From Pseudomonas farsensis (GTDB lineage: Bacteria; Pseudomonadota; Gammaproteobacteria; Pseudomonadales; Pseudomonadaceae): a DNA stretch of 64,000 nucleotides. Positions 51,212-58,707 of the stretch are shown here, in pieces (positions within the stretch are counted from its first letter, which is position 1; each line of letters opens with the position of its first letter). Location: assembly GCF_014268805.2 (NCBI RefSeq), contig NZ_JABWRF020000002.1:874001-938000 (forward strand), read 5' to 3'. The notes beneath the pieces are model-generated. The model had not been told where the DNA came from. It did not search any database and saw only the letters and a program-made list of their open reading frames with translations. Position numbers and translations under genes: made by a program.

Positions 51212-52300
51212 TTAGAAGAAGGTGAGTTCGCCAGCATCGGCCGGCTCGCGCTGGCCGCTGCGCTCTTCGCGGGTGGTGAAGCGCTCGCGCTGGCCACGCA
51301 GCCAGGCGTCTATGTCGCCCAGGGCCGGGTCATCGGTGGCGATGGCGGTCAGCAGCTCGGCAAGGTCGATGGCGATATGGTCAAGCATCTGGTCGACTCG
51401 GTCCTGGAACTGCAGGTTGACCAGAATCGCCTGGATATGGTGCTGGGTGGTGCGGGCGTCCTGCTGCAGCTCGCGGGAGGTCTGGTCGAGGGCCTTGAGG
51501 TTGCCGCCAAGGCCGTCGATTACCTCATCGAGCAATTGCTGCATGCGCGCCAGGTCGGTCTGGTCGTGGATCGTGAGGGCCTGGGCGGTTTCGATGCTGG
51601 ACTGGATGGCATGGTTGATCTCGCCAACCTTGGCATCCATCGACTGCCCGGTGGTGGCCGACAGTTGCGAGAGTTTGCGCACCTCGTCGGCGACTACCGA
51701 AAAGCCGCGGCCGTACTCGCCGGCACGGGCTGCTTCGATGGCGGCGTTGAGCGCCAGCAGGTTGGTCTGGTTGGCGATTTCCTGGACGTGCCGGGCCATC
51801 TGTTGCAACTGGCCGGTGTAGCTGTCCAGGTGGCTGATGCTTTCCAGCACCGCGCTCTGGCGCTGGCCACGGCTGGCGAAGGCTTCGGTGACCTGATGCA
51901 GTTGTTCGGTGCAGTGGCGCAGCCCTTGGCCGACGCCGTCTTGTTCCAGGGTGCGTTCGGCGGCATCGAGCGACACACCCACGCGCTGGTGAATGGCGGC
52001 AAAGCGCTCGAGCAAACCGCCGATGTTCTCGGCAACCAGCAAGCGGCTTTGCTGCAGGCCGTCGGCCCAGGCGGTGGCGGCGTGCGGCAACAGCAGCGAC
52101 AGGTCGCGATCACGCGGTTGGGTAGCTTCCGGCAGGGCTTCGGCCAGGGCCTGTGCAGGGCTGGCAATAGGGCGGGGGCGTAGGAGCAGGGTGGCGAGTG
52201 CGATGGCGCTGAGCGCAAGCAGGCCCAACCAGACGATACCGGTGAACAATGCCGTGGCGCATACCGCTATGCCGGCCCATATGACGAGATACATCCGCAT
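51212..52300 (-). CDS. Short receptor-like protein with a CheZ-like C-terminal motif
   Basis: A 362-residue protein. Two adjacent membrane helices (residues about 4-20 and 24-40) leave almost no periplasmic loop. A helical region leads to the MCP signalling tip [20 protein letters not shown] (about 173-192). Past the tip, [14 protein letters not shown] (D300 and Q304) has the DxxxQ spacing of the CheZ phosphatase site (QDLTGQ in E. coli). The C-terminus ADAGELTFF is acidic and ends in Phe, like the CheY-binding tail of CheZ. It may sense membrane or cytoplasmic state and dephosphorylate the neighbouring CheY. First gene of the operon; ATG 52294 is an alternative start. Confidence 0.75.
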   Translation of the reverse strand: MRMYLVIWAGIAVCATALFTGIVWLGLLALSAIALATLLLRPRPIASPAQALAEALPEATQPRDRDLSLLLPHAATAWADGLQQSRLLVAENIGGLLERFAAIHQRVGVSLDAAERTLEQDGVGQGLRHCTEQLHQVTEAFASRGQRQSAVLESISHLDSYTGQLQQMARHVQEIANQTNLLALNAAIEAARAGEYGRGFSVVADEVRKLSQLSATTGQSMDAKVGEINHAIQSSIETAQALTIHDQTDLARMQQLLDEVIDGLGGNLKALDQTSRELQQDARTTQHHIQAILVNLQFQDRVDQMLDHIAIDLAELLTAIATDDPALGDIDAWLRGQRERFTTREERSGQREPADAGELTFF

Positions 52301-52349
52301 TCCGCTGCGCGCCTTTTCCAGGTTACGAGCGCAGATGGTACAGGCCGAG

Positions 52350-52363
52350 TTTTGACGTCAAAA
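52350..52363. promoter_or_regulatory. Perfect palindrome upstream of the chemosensory operon
   Basis: TTTTGACGTCAAAA is a perfect 14-bp palindrome, 50 bp before the first start codon of the operon, in the position expected of an operator. The rest of the 320-bp gap (52301-52620) shows no gene. Confidence 0.45.
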
Positions 52364-52587
52364 TCGGGACAGCCCTTAATCCGACCATGGAGTCATGGCC
52401 GAGCGGTAGTCGCGGGTATCGCCATTTTTTTGATTGACCAGTCAGCTAAAACCGGGCGGGGCGCCGTTTACAGCCGAGTGTGGGCCGACGCGTTTTGTCG
52501 CAGGGTAGGAGGCGGGAATGCTTAAGGGTTAGGAGTATGGCGTAAGCCAATGGCGTGGTGGCAATTTGCCTAAGCCATTAAGGGGGT

Positions 52588-52611
52588 GGCCTGCGGCGGG
52601 CGCCGCAGGCC
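52588..52611 (-). terminator. Possible terminator after the glycine-zipper gene
   Basis: Perfect 10-bp stem GGCCTGCGGC / GCCGCAGGCC with a GGGC loop, 9 bp after the stop of the minus-strand gene. A good T-run is lacking. Confidence 0.45.
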
Positions 52612-52620
52612 AGGGGTATT

Positions 52621-53100
52621 TTAGTGACGACCGTGGCGCTTGTGCTTGCGGTGGCCGTAGTGGTGGCCGCGGTCGTAGTGACGGCGGTCATCATAGCCGC
52701 GACGGTAGCGGCGATCATCGCGGCGCTCGTCTTCGTCGGCCTTGTTGCCCATGTAGTTACCCAGTGCGCCGCCGGCGCCGCCGCCTGCTGCTGCACCGAT
52801 GTAGCTGCCGTTGGTGCCGCCCAGCGAGCGACCGACCACGTTACCGCCGGCTGCGCCCAAGGCGCCACCGATGGCTGCCTCACCGCGCTGGCGTTTGTCG
52901 GCACCCACCGCACTACCGGCCGCGCCGCCCAGGCCTGCGCCAATCGCGCCGCCGGTGCTGCCGCCGATCTGCTGACCGACCACCGAGCCCAGTACCCCAC
53001 CTAGCGCGCCGCCAATGCCGGCTTCGGTGGTGCCGCCTGCCATGGCAACGCCGCTGAGCAAGCTGAAAGACAACAACAGAATCGAGGAGTACTTCTTCAT
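52621..53100 (-). CDS. Exported glycine-zipper protein
   Basis: A 159-residue protein with a signal peptide (SSILLLSFSLLSGVAMAGG). A glycine-rich region of repeated GxxxG (GGALGGVLGSVVGQQIGG, IGAGLGGAAGSAVGA) takes up the middle. A very basic, His- and Tyr-rich tail (DRGHHYGHRKHKRHGRH) ends the protein. Glycine zippers pack helices in membranes; relatives are outer-membrane or stress-linked. The tail may bind metal or acidic surfaces. Function is unknown. ATG 53100 is set by the signal peptide. Confidence 0.82.
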   Translation of the reverse strand: MKKYSSILLLSFSLLSGVAMAGGTTEAGIGGALGGVLGSVVGQQIGGSTGGAIGAGLGGAAGSAVGADKRQRGEAAIGGALGAAGGNVVGRSLGGTNGSYIGAAAGGGAGGALGNYMGNKADEDERRDDRRYRRGYDDRRHYDRGHHYGHRKHKRHGRH

Positions 53101-53186
53101 CGAGAGAGCCTCAGAGGGATGACGAAGCGGAATTTGAGGCTGGACCGTGCTGCTGGCAATCGAAATCCGACGAGTAGCACGAGTTG

Positions 53187-53217
53187 TACACAATTCTGTA
53201 AGTTGTTGAATTGTGTA
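53187..53217. promoter_or_regulatory. AT-rich inverted repeat upstream of the glycine-zipper gene
   Basis: Perfect 10-bp arms TACACAATTC / GAATTGTGTA with an 11-bp loop, 87 bp upstream of the minus-strand start. It may be a regulator site, or part of a plus-strand transcript ending at 53291. Confidence 0.4.
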
Positions 53218-53260
53218 TGAAACTTTCGCTGTTTTCGGCTGTCTGAGGTATTTGTGACGA

Positions 53261-53291
53261 AGCCCTGATCCATTGCGGACAGGGCTTTTTT
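53261..53291 (+). terminator. Plus-strand Rho-independent terminator without an upstream gene
   Basis: Stem AGCCCT / AGGGCT followed by a six-T run (53286-53291), oriented for plus-strand transcription. No plus-strand protein gene precedes it for about 9.5 kb, so it may end a small RNA. Confidence 0.45.
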
Positions 53292-53321
53292 GTGGGCGTG
53301 AGCCAGGTGCATAAACCTGTG

Positions 53322-53436
53322 TGTAGGAGCGGCCTTGTGCCGCGAAAGGGCTGCGCAGCGGCCCCAGGATTTGCGCGTCATGCAGAACCGATGGGGCCGC
53401 TTCGCAGCCCTTTCGCGACGCAAGGCCGCTCCTACA
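53322..53436. repeat. REP pair, family A
   Basis: Inverted copies of TGTAGGAGCGGCCTTGTGCC with inner arms CGCAGCGGCCCC / GGGGCCGCTTCGC, just after the stop of the molybdoenzyme gene. Together with the two preceding hairpins it fills the 365-bp gap, where no gene is seen. Confidence 0.9.
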
Positions 53437-53465
53437 GGAAGGGCCGCGCCGGCTGGCGGTGGGGA

Positions 53466-55811
53466 TTAGATGATGCGCCCGTCATCCCGCGCCCGCTCAA
53501 GCTTGATGGCAATGAACTTGGAGGTCGGCGTGTGGCTGCCCTCGCCAATGCTCTCCAGCGGTACCAGCGGGTTCACCTCAGGGTAATAAGCCGCCGCCTG
53601 CCCTGCAGGAATGTCGAACGCCAGCAGCGTGAAGCCGTGCACCCGGCGCACGTGCTCGTCGCCCCACAGCGACACGATGTCGACCTTCTGCCCCGGCTGG
53701 AAGCCCAGGCGGATGATGTCGGCTTCGTTGGCGAACAGCACGTCACGCTGGCCGCGCACGCCGCGATAACGGTCGTCCATGCCATAAATGGTGGTGTTGT
53801 ACTGATCGTGCGAGCGCATCGATTGCATGATCAGGTCGGGCAACTGGCCGCTTGCACGCACGCGCTCATCGAGCAGGCTGTCGGGCAGCAGGTTGGCCTT
53901 GAAGTTGGCGCGCCCGCTTGCAGTCTGCCACTGTCGGCTGCCGGCGCTGTTGCCAAGGTAGAAACCCCCCGGCAGTTCCAGGCGCTGATTGAAGTCGGCA
54001 AAGCCCGGAATGGTGTCGGCGATCAGGTCGCGAATACGCCCGTAGTCGGCCACCAGCCATTGCCAGTCCACCGGCTGCTTGCCCAGCGTGGCGGCGGCGA
54101 TACCTGCAACCACCGCAGGCTCAGAACGCATCTGGCGCGACAGCGGCTTGAGCTGGCCGTTGGAGGCGTGGACCATGCTGAACGAATCTTCCACGGTGAC
54201 CGCCTGTGGGCCGTCATCCTGCAGGTCGATATCGGTGCGGCCCAGGCACGGCAGGATCAGCGCCTGCTTGCCATGCACCAGGTGGCTGCGGTTGAGCTTG
54301 GTGCTGATGTGCACGGTCAGCTCGCAGTTGCGCAGCGCCTGCGCGGTACGCTCGGTGTCCGGGGTCGCCTGGGCGAAGTTGCCGCCCAGCCCGATGAACA
54401 CCTTGGCGCGGCCTTCGAGCATGGCGTGGATCGCCTCGACGGTGTTGTGGCCGTTGTGCCGTGGTACGTCGAAACCAAAACGCTTTTGCAGGGCATCGAG
54501 CAGCGCGACCGGTGGGCGTTCATTGATGCCCATGGTGCGGTCGCCCTGCACGTTGCTGTGGCCGCGCACCGGGCACAGGCCCGCGCCCGGCGCACCGAGG
54601 TTGCCGCGCAGCAGCATCAGGTTGACGATTTCCTGGATGGTCGGCACCGAGTGGCGATGCTGGGTGATGCCCATGGCCCAGCACATGATCACGCGCTTGC
54701 CTTTGCAGTACATGCGCGCCGACAGTTCGATGTCGGCCAGGGTCAGGCCTGACTGCGCTTCGATGTGCGCCCATGGCGTTGCGTCGACTACCGCCAGGTA
54801 CTCGTCCACACCATGGCCATGCTCGGCAATGAATGCGTGGTCGAACACCGCCGGCTGGCCAGCGGCCTGGGCTTCGCGCTCCCATTGCAGCAGGAACTTG
54901 GCCATGCCGCGCAGCAACGCCATGTCACCGCCCAGGGCCGGGCGCAAGAACGCCGTGTTGGTCGGGCGGTCGCTGTTGGTCAGCATCTCCAGCGGGTTCT
55001 GCGGGTGCTGGAAGCGCTCCAGGCCACGCTCTTTGAGCGGGTTGACGCAAATCACCTGGGCGCCGCGCTTCACGGCATCACGCAGCGGGTCGAGCATGCG
55101 CGGGTGGTTGGTGCCGGGGTTCTGGCCCCAGACAAAAATGGTATCGGCGTGCTCGAAGTCGTCATAGGTGACGGTGCCCTTGCCGACGCCAACGCTCTGC
55201 CCAAGGGCGACGCCGCTGGCCTCGTGGCACATGTTCGAGCAGTCCGGGAAGTTATTGGTGCCGTAGGCGCGCACGAACAACTGGTACAGGTACGCCGCTT
55301 CGTTGCTGGCGCGCCCGGAGGTGTAGAACTCGGCCTGATCCGGGCTCGACAGCCCGTTCAGGTGGCGCGCAATCAGCGCAAAGGCGGCGTCCCACTCGAT
55401 CGGCTGGTAACGGTCGCTGAGCGGGTCGTAGACCATCGGCTCGGTCAGGCGGCCCTGGTATTCGAGCCAGTAGTCGCTTTGCTGCAGCAGCGCAGTGACG
55501 CTGTAACGCGCAAAGAATGCGGCATCGACGCGGCGCTTGGTCGCTTCCCAGTTCACCGCCTTGGCGCCGTTCTCGCAGAACTTGACCATGCCGCTTTCCG
55601 GCGAGTCGCCCCAGGCGCAGCCCGGGCAGTCGAAACCGCCGTTCTGGTTGGTCTTGAGCAGCGCGCGGATGTTCTTCAGCGCGTTGTCGCTGCCGACCCA
55701 CGCCTTGGCCACGCTGCGCAGCGCGCCCCAGCCGCCAGCGGGGCCAGGGTAGGGCTTGTAGCGCGGGGTGGAGGCGGGGGCGTTATCGGGGAGCTTTTCG
55801 TAAGAGGTCAC
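53466..55811 (-). CDS. FdhF/YdeP family molybdopterin oxidoreductase
   Basis: A 781-residue enzyme of the DMSO-reductase superfamily, expected to hold a bis-guanine-dinucleotide Mo cofactor. The N-terminal FDCPGCAWGDSPESGMVKFC has Cys residues that may bind an Fe-S cluster. The probable Mo-ligand Cys is in FPDCSNMCHEASGVAL, aligned with the formate dehydrogenase active-site Cys. Other cofactor loops are FVWGQNPGTNHPRM and SRGHSNVQGDRTMG-like VRGHSNVQGDRTMG. No signal peptide is evident. Relatives include E. coli YdeP (acid resistance). Formate as substrate is plausible because fdhD lies 8 bp upstream, but unproven. Confidence 0.92.
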   Translation of the reverse strand: MTSYEKLPDNAPASTPRYKPYPGPAGGWGALRSVAKAWVGSDNALKNIRALLKTNQNGGFDCPGCAWGDSPESGMVKFCENGAKAVNWEATKRRVDAAFFARYSVTALLQQSDYWLEYQGRLTEPMVYDPLSDRYQPIEWDAAFALIARHLNGLSSPDQAEFYTSGRASNEAAYLYQLFVRAYGTNNFPDCSNMCHEASGVALGQSVGVGKGTVTYDDFEHADTIFVWGQNPGTNHPRMLDPLRDAVKRGAQVICVNPLKERGLERFQHPQNPLEMLTNSDRPTNTAFLRPALGGDMALLRGMAKFLLQWEREAQAAGQPAVFDHAFIAEHGHGVDEYLAVVDATPWAHIEAQSGLTLADIELSARMYCKGKRVIMCWAMGITQHRHSVPTIQEIVNLMLLRGNLGAPGAGLCPVRGHSNVQGDRTMGINERPPVALLDALQKRFGFDVPRHNGHNTVEAIHAMLEGRAKVFIGLGGNFAQATPDTERTAQALRNCELTVHISTKLNRSHLVHGKQALILPCLGRTDIDLQDDGPQAVTVEDSFSMVHASNGQLKPLSRQMRSEPAVVAGIAAATLGKQPVDWQWLVADYGRIRDLIADTIPGFADFNQRLELPGGFYLGNSAGSRQWQTASGRANFKANLLPDSLLDERVRASGQLPDLIMQSMRSHDQYNTTIYGMDDRYRGVRGQRDVLFANEADIIRLGFQPGQKVDIVSLWGDEHVRRVHGFTLLAFDIPAGQAAAYYPEVNPLVPLESIGEGSHTPTSKFIAIKLERARDDGRII

Positions 55812-55819
55812 GGCTGTTG

Positions 55820-56647
55820 CTACTCCGCCGCTGGGCTGAAAACCCGCGGTGCACTGTGTTTAGGCAAATGAATAAGGTTGAGGTTGTGCTTGCGTGCCCA
55901 TTGCAGGGCAAGGCCGGTGGGCGCCGAAAGGCTGACCAGGGTCTGGATGCCGGCGCGCAGCACTTTCTGGATCAGCTCCAGGCTGCAGCGGCTGGTGACG
56001 ATAGCCAGGCCACCTTGGGTGTCGATGCGTTGGCGCAGCAGGGCGCCGATCAGCTTGTCCAGTGCGTTGTGCCGGCCAATGTCTTCACGGCCCATCAGCA
56101 GTTGGCCATCGCTGTCCATGAACAGTGCTGCATGCACGGCGCCGCAGTGCTGGCCGAGGGGCTGGAAGGCGTCGATGCGCCGGCGCAGGTCATTCAGCCA
56201 GTGGGGCGGTGGCAGCGGTGCGCCGGGCAGCACTTGCAGTTCGGGCAGGGCTTGCTCCAGCGCCTCGACGCCGCACAGCCCGCAGCCGCTGGTGCCGGCC
56301 AACTGGCGGCGCTGGTTTTTCAGGCCCCAGAAGGCGCGGCTGGAAATTTCCACGTCGGCGTACAGCGCCGAGCCGCTGCCGGACAGCTTCACATCGTAGA
56401 TTTCGTGGGTGCTGGTGACGATGCCGCTGCCCACACTGAAGCCCACCGCGAAGTCTTCGAGGTCGGTGGGGCTGACCAGCATCACCGCCTGGTTGAGGCC
56501 GTTGTAGACAATGGCCAGGGCCACTTCTTCGGCCAGCGGCGTGCGTTCGGGCGCCGCGTCAGTGAGCTGGGCGTATTGATAGGTGTTGCTGGCAGCGGGC
56601 AAGGCCAGGTTTGACGGTGCCGCGCAGACCGGAGGCTTGCTGTTCAT
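55820..56647 (-). CDS. fdhD: Sulfurtransferase FdhD for formate dehydrogenase
   Basis: A 275-residue cytoplasmic protein that passes sulfur from IscS to the Mo centre of formate dehydrogenases. The sulfur-carrying Cys pair is in GTSGCGLCGVEAL (CxxC). GREDIGRHNALDKLIGALL is the family core. It is the first gene of a two-gene operon with the YdeP-type enzyme, its likely client. ATG 56647 lacks a strong ribosome site; GTG 56677 is an alternative, and it lies inside the palindrome listed next. Confidence 0.93.
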   Translation of the reverse strand: MNSKPPVCAAPSNLALPAASNTYQYAQLTDAAPERTPLAEEVALAIVYNGLNQAVMLVSPTDLEDFAVGFSVGSGIVTSTHEIYDVKLSGSGSALYADVEISSRAFWGLKNQRRQLAGTSGCGLCGVEALEQALPELQVLPGAPLPPPHWLNDLRRRIDAFQPLGQHCGAVHAALFMDSDGQLLMGREDIGRHNALDKLIGALLRQRIDTQGGLAIVTSRCSLELIQKVLRAGIQTLVSLSAPTGLALQWARKHNLNLIHLPKHSAPRVFSPAAE

Positions 56648-56675
56648 CGGGGTATACCGGCGGCTGTTCAACGTC

Positions 56676-56691
56676 ACAAGCCTAGGCTTGT
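56676..56691. promoter_or_regulatory. 16-bp perfect palindrome upstream of fdhD
   Basis: ACAAGCCTAGGCTTGT, perfectly symmetrical, 29 bp before the fdhD ATG. A possible operator for a dimeric regulator of the fdhD operon. Confidence 0.45.
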
Positions 56692-56776
56692 AGAACGGCG
56701 GCGTCTAATCGCTAGGTTCTATGCCGTGATAGACCGCGTCGATTGGTCGCAGAGCGGCGGTTTGGCCAAAGCTGGC

Positions 56777-56783
56777 CTAGACT
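56777..56783 (+). promoter_or_regulatory. Candidate RpoS-like -10 of the BON/LysM gene
   Basis: CTAGACT matches the sigma-S -10 consensus CTATACT at six of seven positions, about 38 bp before the ATG. The E. coli relative is stress-induced, which fits. No -35 is needed for this class. Confidence 0.35.
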
Positions 56784-56820
56784 TTTGCTTCCCATGGAAT
56801 CCATACCCGAGGAGCGCCAC

Positions 56821-57261
56821 ATGAGCCTGTTCAGTTTCGTGAAGGAAGCCGGCGAAAAATTGATCGACCTGCTGACCCCTGGCAACGCCAACGCCGAGGA
56901 GCAGTTGAAGCAACACGTCGAGAAAGTCGGCCTGGGCAACCCGAATATCTCGGCCACGGTCGAGGGTGACAAGGTCATTCTCAAGGGCGAGGTCGCCAGC
57001 CAGGAAGAAAAAGAAAAGATCATTCTGGCCGCCGGCAACATCGCCGGAGTGGCTTCAGTGGAAGACCAGATCACTGTTACCGGCCCGGTCGCCCAGGCGG
57101 CGCGCTTTGTGACGGTGAAGAAAGGCGACACCCTGAGCGCCATTGCCAAGGCCGAGTATGGCGATGGCAACAAGTACAACAAGATCTTCGAGGCCAACAA
57201 GCCGATGCTTTCGCACCCGGACAAGATCTATCCGGGGCAGGTGTTGCGTATTCCGGAGTGA
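56821..57261 (+). CDS. BON and LysM domain protein (YgaU/Kbp-like)
   Basis: A 146-residue protein with two domains: an N-terminal BON domain (residues about 25-90, ISATVEGDKVILKGEVASQE) and a C-terminal LysM (about 97-145, VKKGDTLSAIAKAEYGDGNK). No signal peptide is present, as in E. coli Kbp (YgaU, 149 residues), a cytoplasmic potassium-binding protein. Potassium sensing is therefore a reasonable prediction. GAGGAGC precedes the ATG. It is divergent from fdhD and convergent with the nucleotidase gene. Confidence 0.93.
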   Translation: MSLFSFVKEAGEKLIDLLTPGNANAEEQLKQHVEKVGLGNPNISATVEGDKVILKGEVASQEEKEKIILAAGNIAGVASVEDQITVTGPVAQAARFVTVKKGDTLSAIAKAEYGDGNKYNKIFEANKPMLSHPDKIYPGQVLRIPE

Positions 57262-57310
57262 TCGCCAGCCCTGTGGGAGACGCTAAGGTTTGTGCAAGCC
57301 GGTAGGGGCC

Positions 57311-57408
57311 TCATCGCAGGCTGGCGCCAGCTCCCACAGAGACCCCGCACAGCCACAATATCGAGGCCTGGCCAGTAATCCTGTGGGAGCTGGCGACAGC
57401 CTGCGATA
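57311..57408. repeat. REP pair, family C
   Basis: Inverted copies of TCATCGCAGGCTGGCGCCAG (left) and TGTGGGAGCTGGCGACAGCC (right) about 40 bp apart, between convergent genes. It is the same family as the outer units of the composite clusters. Confidence 0.88.
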
Positions 57409-57413
57409 GGGCA

Positions 57414-58076
57414 CTACAGCCCCACCAACAACTCCCGGTAATCTTCCACCGCCGCAAACTCCTGGGTATCGCGCGGCTGTGCCTTGCTGTCCGGCTGGCG
57501 CACTGCCAGCAGATGCCCCACGCCAAACCGCTGCGCGCTGCGCAGGATGGCCAGGGTGTCATCGATGAACAGGCTGTGCGCCGGGTCGAAGCCGATGTCG
57601 GCGTGCAGCGCATCCCAGAAGTGCGGGCTCTCTTTGGGGTAGCCATAGTCGTGGGAACTGATCAGCCGCTCGAAATACGGCGCCAGCTCCACCCGCTCAA
57701 GCTTGAGCGACAGCGAATCGCGGTGGGCGTTGGTGATCATCACCACGCGCTTGCCGGCCTGGCGGATAGCGGCCAGAAAGGTGTCGGCGTCTGGGCGCAA
57801 GGCGATCAAGTCGGCGATTTCCTGCTTGAGCTCGCGGATCGGCAGGCGCAGCTCGGTGCTCCAGAAGTCCAGGCAGTACCAGTTCAGCGTGCCGGCATGG
57901 CGCTCGAACAGCGGCTGCAGCTCCAGCTCGGCCATGGCGCGGCTGACCCCATGCAGCTCGGCATAGCGTTGCGGCAGGTGTTCGAGCCAGAAGCGGTTGT
58001 CGTAGTGCAGGTCGAGCAGGGTGCCGTCCATGTCCAGCAGGACAGTGTCGATGGCAGACCACGGAAGAACGGGCAT
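57414..58076 (-). CDS. yrfG: GMP/IMP nucleotidase, YrfG family (HAD)
   Basis: A 220-residue cytoplasmic HAD phosphatase. Motif I is DTVLLDMDGTLLDLHYDN near residue 12, motif II Ser/Thr region is VVMITNAHRDS, Lys is in DYGYPKESPHFW, and motif IV is LFIDDTLAILRSA. Length and the LPQRYAELHGVS cap region fit YrfG, which releases nucleoside from GMP or IMP. ATG 58076 is chosen because motif I lies close behind it; the open frame upstream to 58229 is not expected to be used. It is divergent from nudE. Confidence 0.9.
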   Translation of the reverse strand: MPVLPWSAIDTVLLDMDGTLLDLHYDNRFWLEHLPQRYAELHGVSRAMAELELQPLFERHAGTLNWYCLDFWSTELRLPIRELKQEIADLIALRPDADTFLAAIRQAGKRVVMITNAHRDSLSLKLERVELAPYFERLISSHDYGYPKESPHFWDALHADIGFDPAHSLFIDDTLAILRSAQRFGVGHLLAVRQPDSKAQPRDTQEFAAVEDYRELLVGL

Positions 58077-58140
58077 GGGAAACTCTCGATCAGTCGGCAA
58101 GCCACGGTATAGTAACCCGTTCACGCCAAGGAGCCGCACC

Positions 58141-58707
58141 ATGCGCCAGAAACCCACCGTCCTCAGCCGCGAAATCGTTGCCAGCAGCCACCTGTTCCGG
58201 GTCGAGGCGGTGCAGTTGCGCTTCTCCAATGGTGTCGAGCGTACCTACGAACGCCTGGTCGGTCGCGGCAACGGTTATGGCGCGGTGATGATCGTCGCCA
58301 TGCTCGACGCCGAGCATGCGGTGCTGGTCGAGGAATACTGCGGCGGTACCGACGAATACGAGCTGTCGCTGCCCAAGGGGCTGATCGAGCCCGGTGAAGA
58401 CGTGCTGGCCGCCGCTGACCGCGAGCTCAAGGAAGAAGCCGGCTTTGGCGCGCGGCAACTGGAGCACCTGACCGAGCTTTCGCTGTCGCCCGGTTACATG
58501 AGCCAGAAAATCCAGGTGGTGCTGGCCACTGACTTGTACGAAGAGCATCTGGAGGGCGACGAGCCTGAGCCGATGCGGGTAGACAAGGTCAACCTGCGCG
58601 AGCTTTCAGCCCTGGCCATGCACCCGCAGTTCTCGGAGGGCCGTGCCTTGGCGGCGCTGTACCTGGCCCGTGACCTGTTGATCCAGCGCGGGGTACTGAG
58701 CGTATGA
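58141..58707 (+). CDS. nudE: ADP compounds hydrolase NudE
   Basis: A 188-residue Nudix enzyme cleaving ADP-ribose, Ap3A and NADH. The Nudix box is GLIEPGEDVLAAADRELKEE followed by AGFGA, with all catalytic residues. The N-terminus (QKPTVLSREIVASSHLFRVE) and C-terminus are family-typical. CAAGGAG precedes the ATG. It overlaps cysQ by four bases (ATGA), a conserved pair in pseudomonads. Confidence 0.94.
   Translation: MRQKPTVLSREIVASSHLFRVEAVQLRFSNGVERTYERLVGRGNGYGAVMIVAMLDAEHAVLVEEYCGGTDEYELSLPKGLIEPGEDVLAAADRELKEEAGFGARQLEHLTELSLSPGYMSQKIQVVLATDLYEEHLEGDEPEPMRVDKVNLRELSALAMHPQFSEGRALAALYLARDLLIQRGVLSV

Noticed and set aside
52389..52412. tRNA-like stretch (ATGGCCGAGCGGTAG) resembling the D-arm of tRNA-Ser or tRNA-Leu
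   Set aside because: No anticodon arm, T-arm or acceptor stem follows in register; probably chance or a very decayed fragment.
53119..53223. 34-codon plus-strand ORF in the glycine-zipper promoter region
   Set aside because: The only purine-rich stretch (AGAGGG) abuts the ATG, too close to act as a ribosome site, and it spans the inverted repeat.
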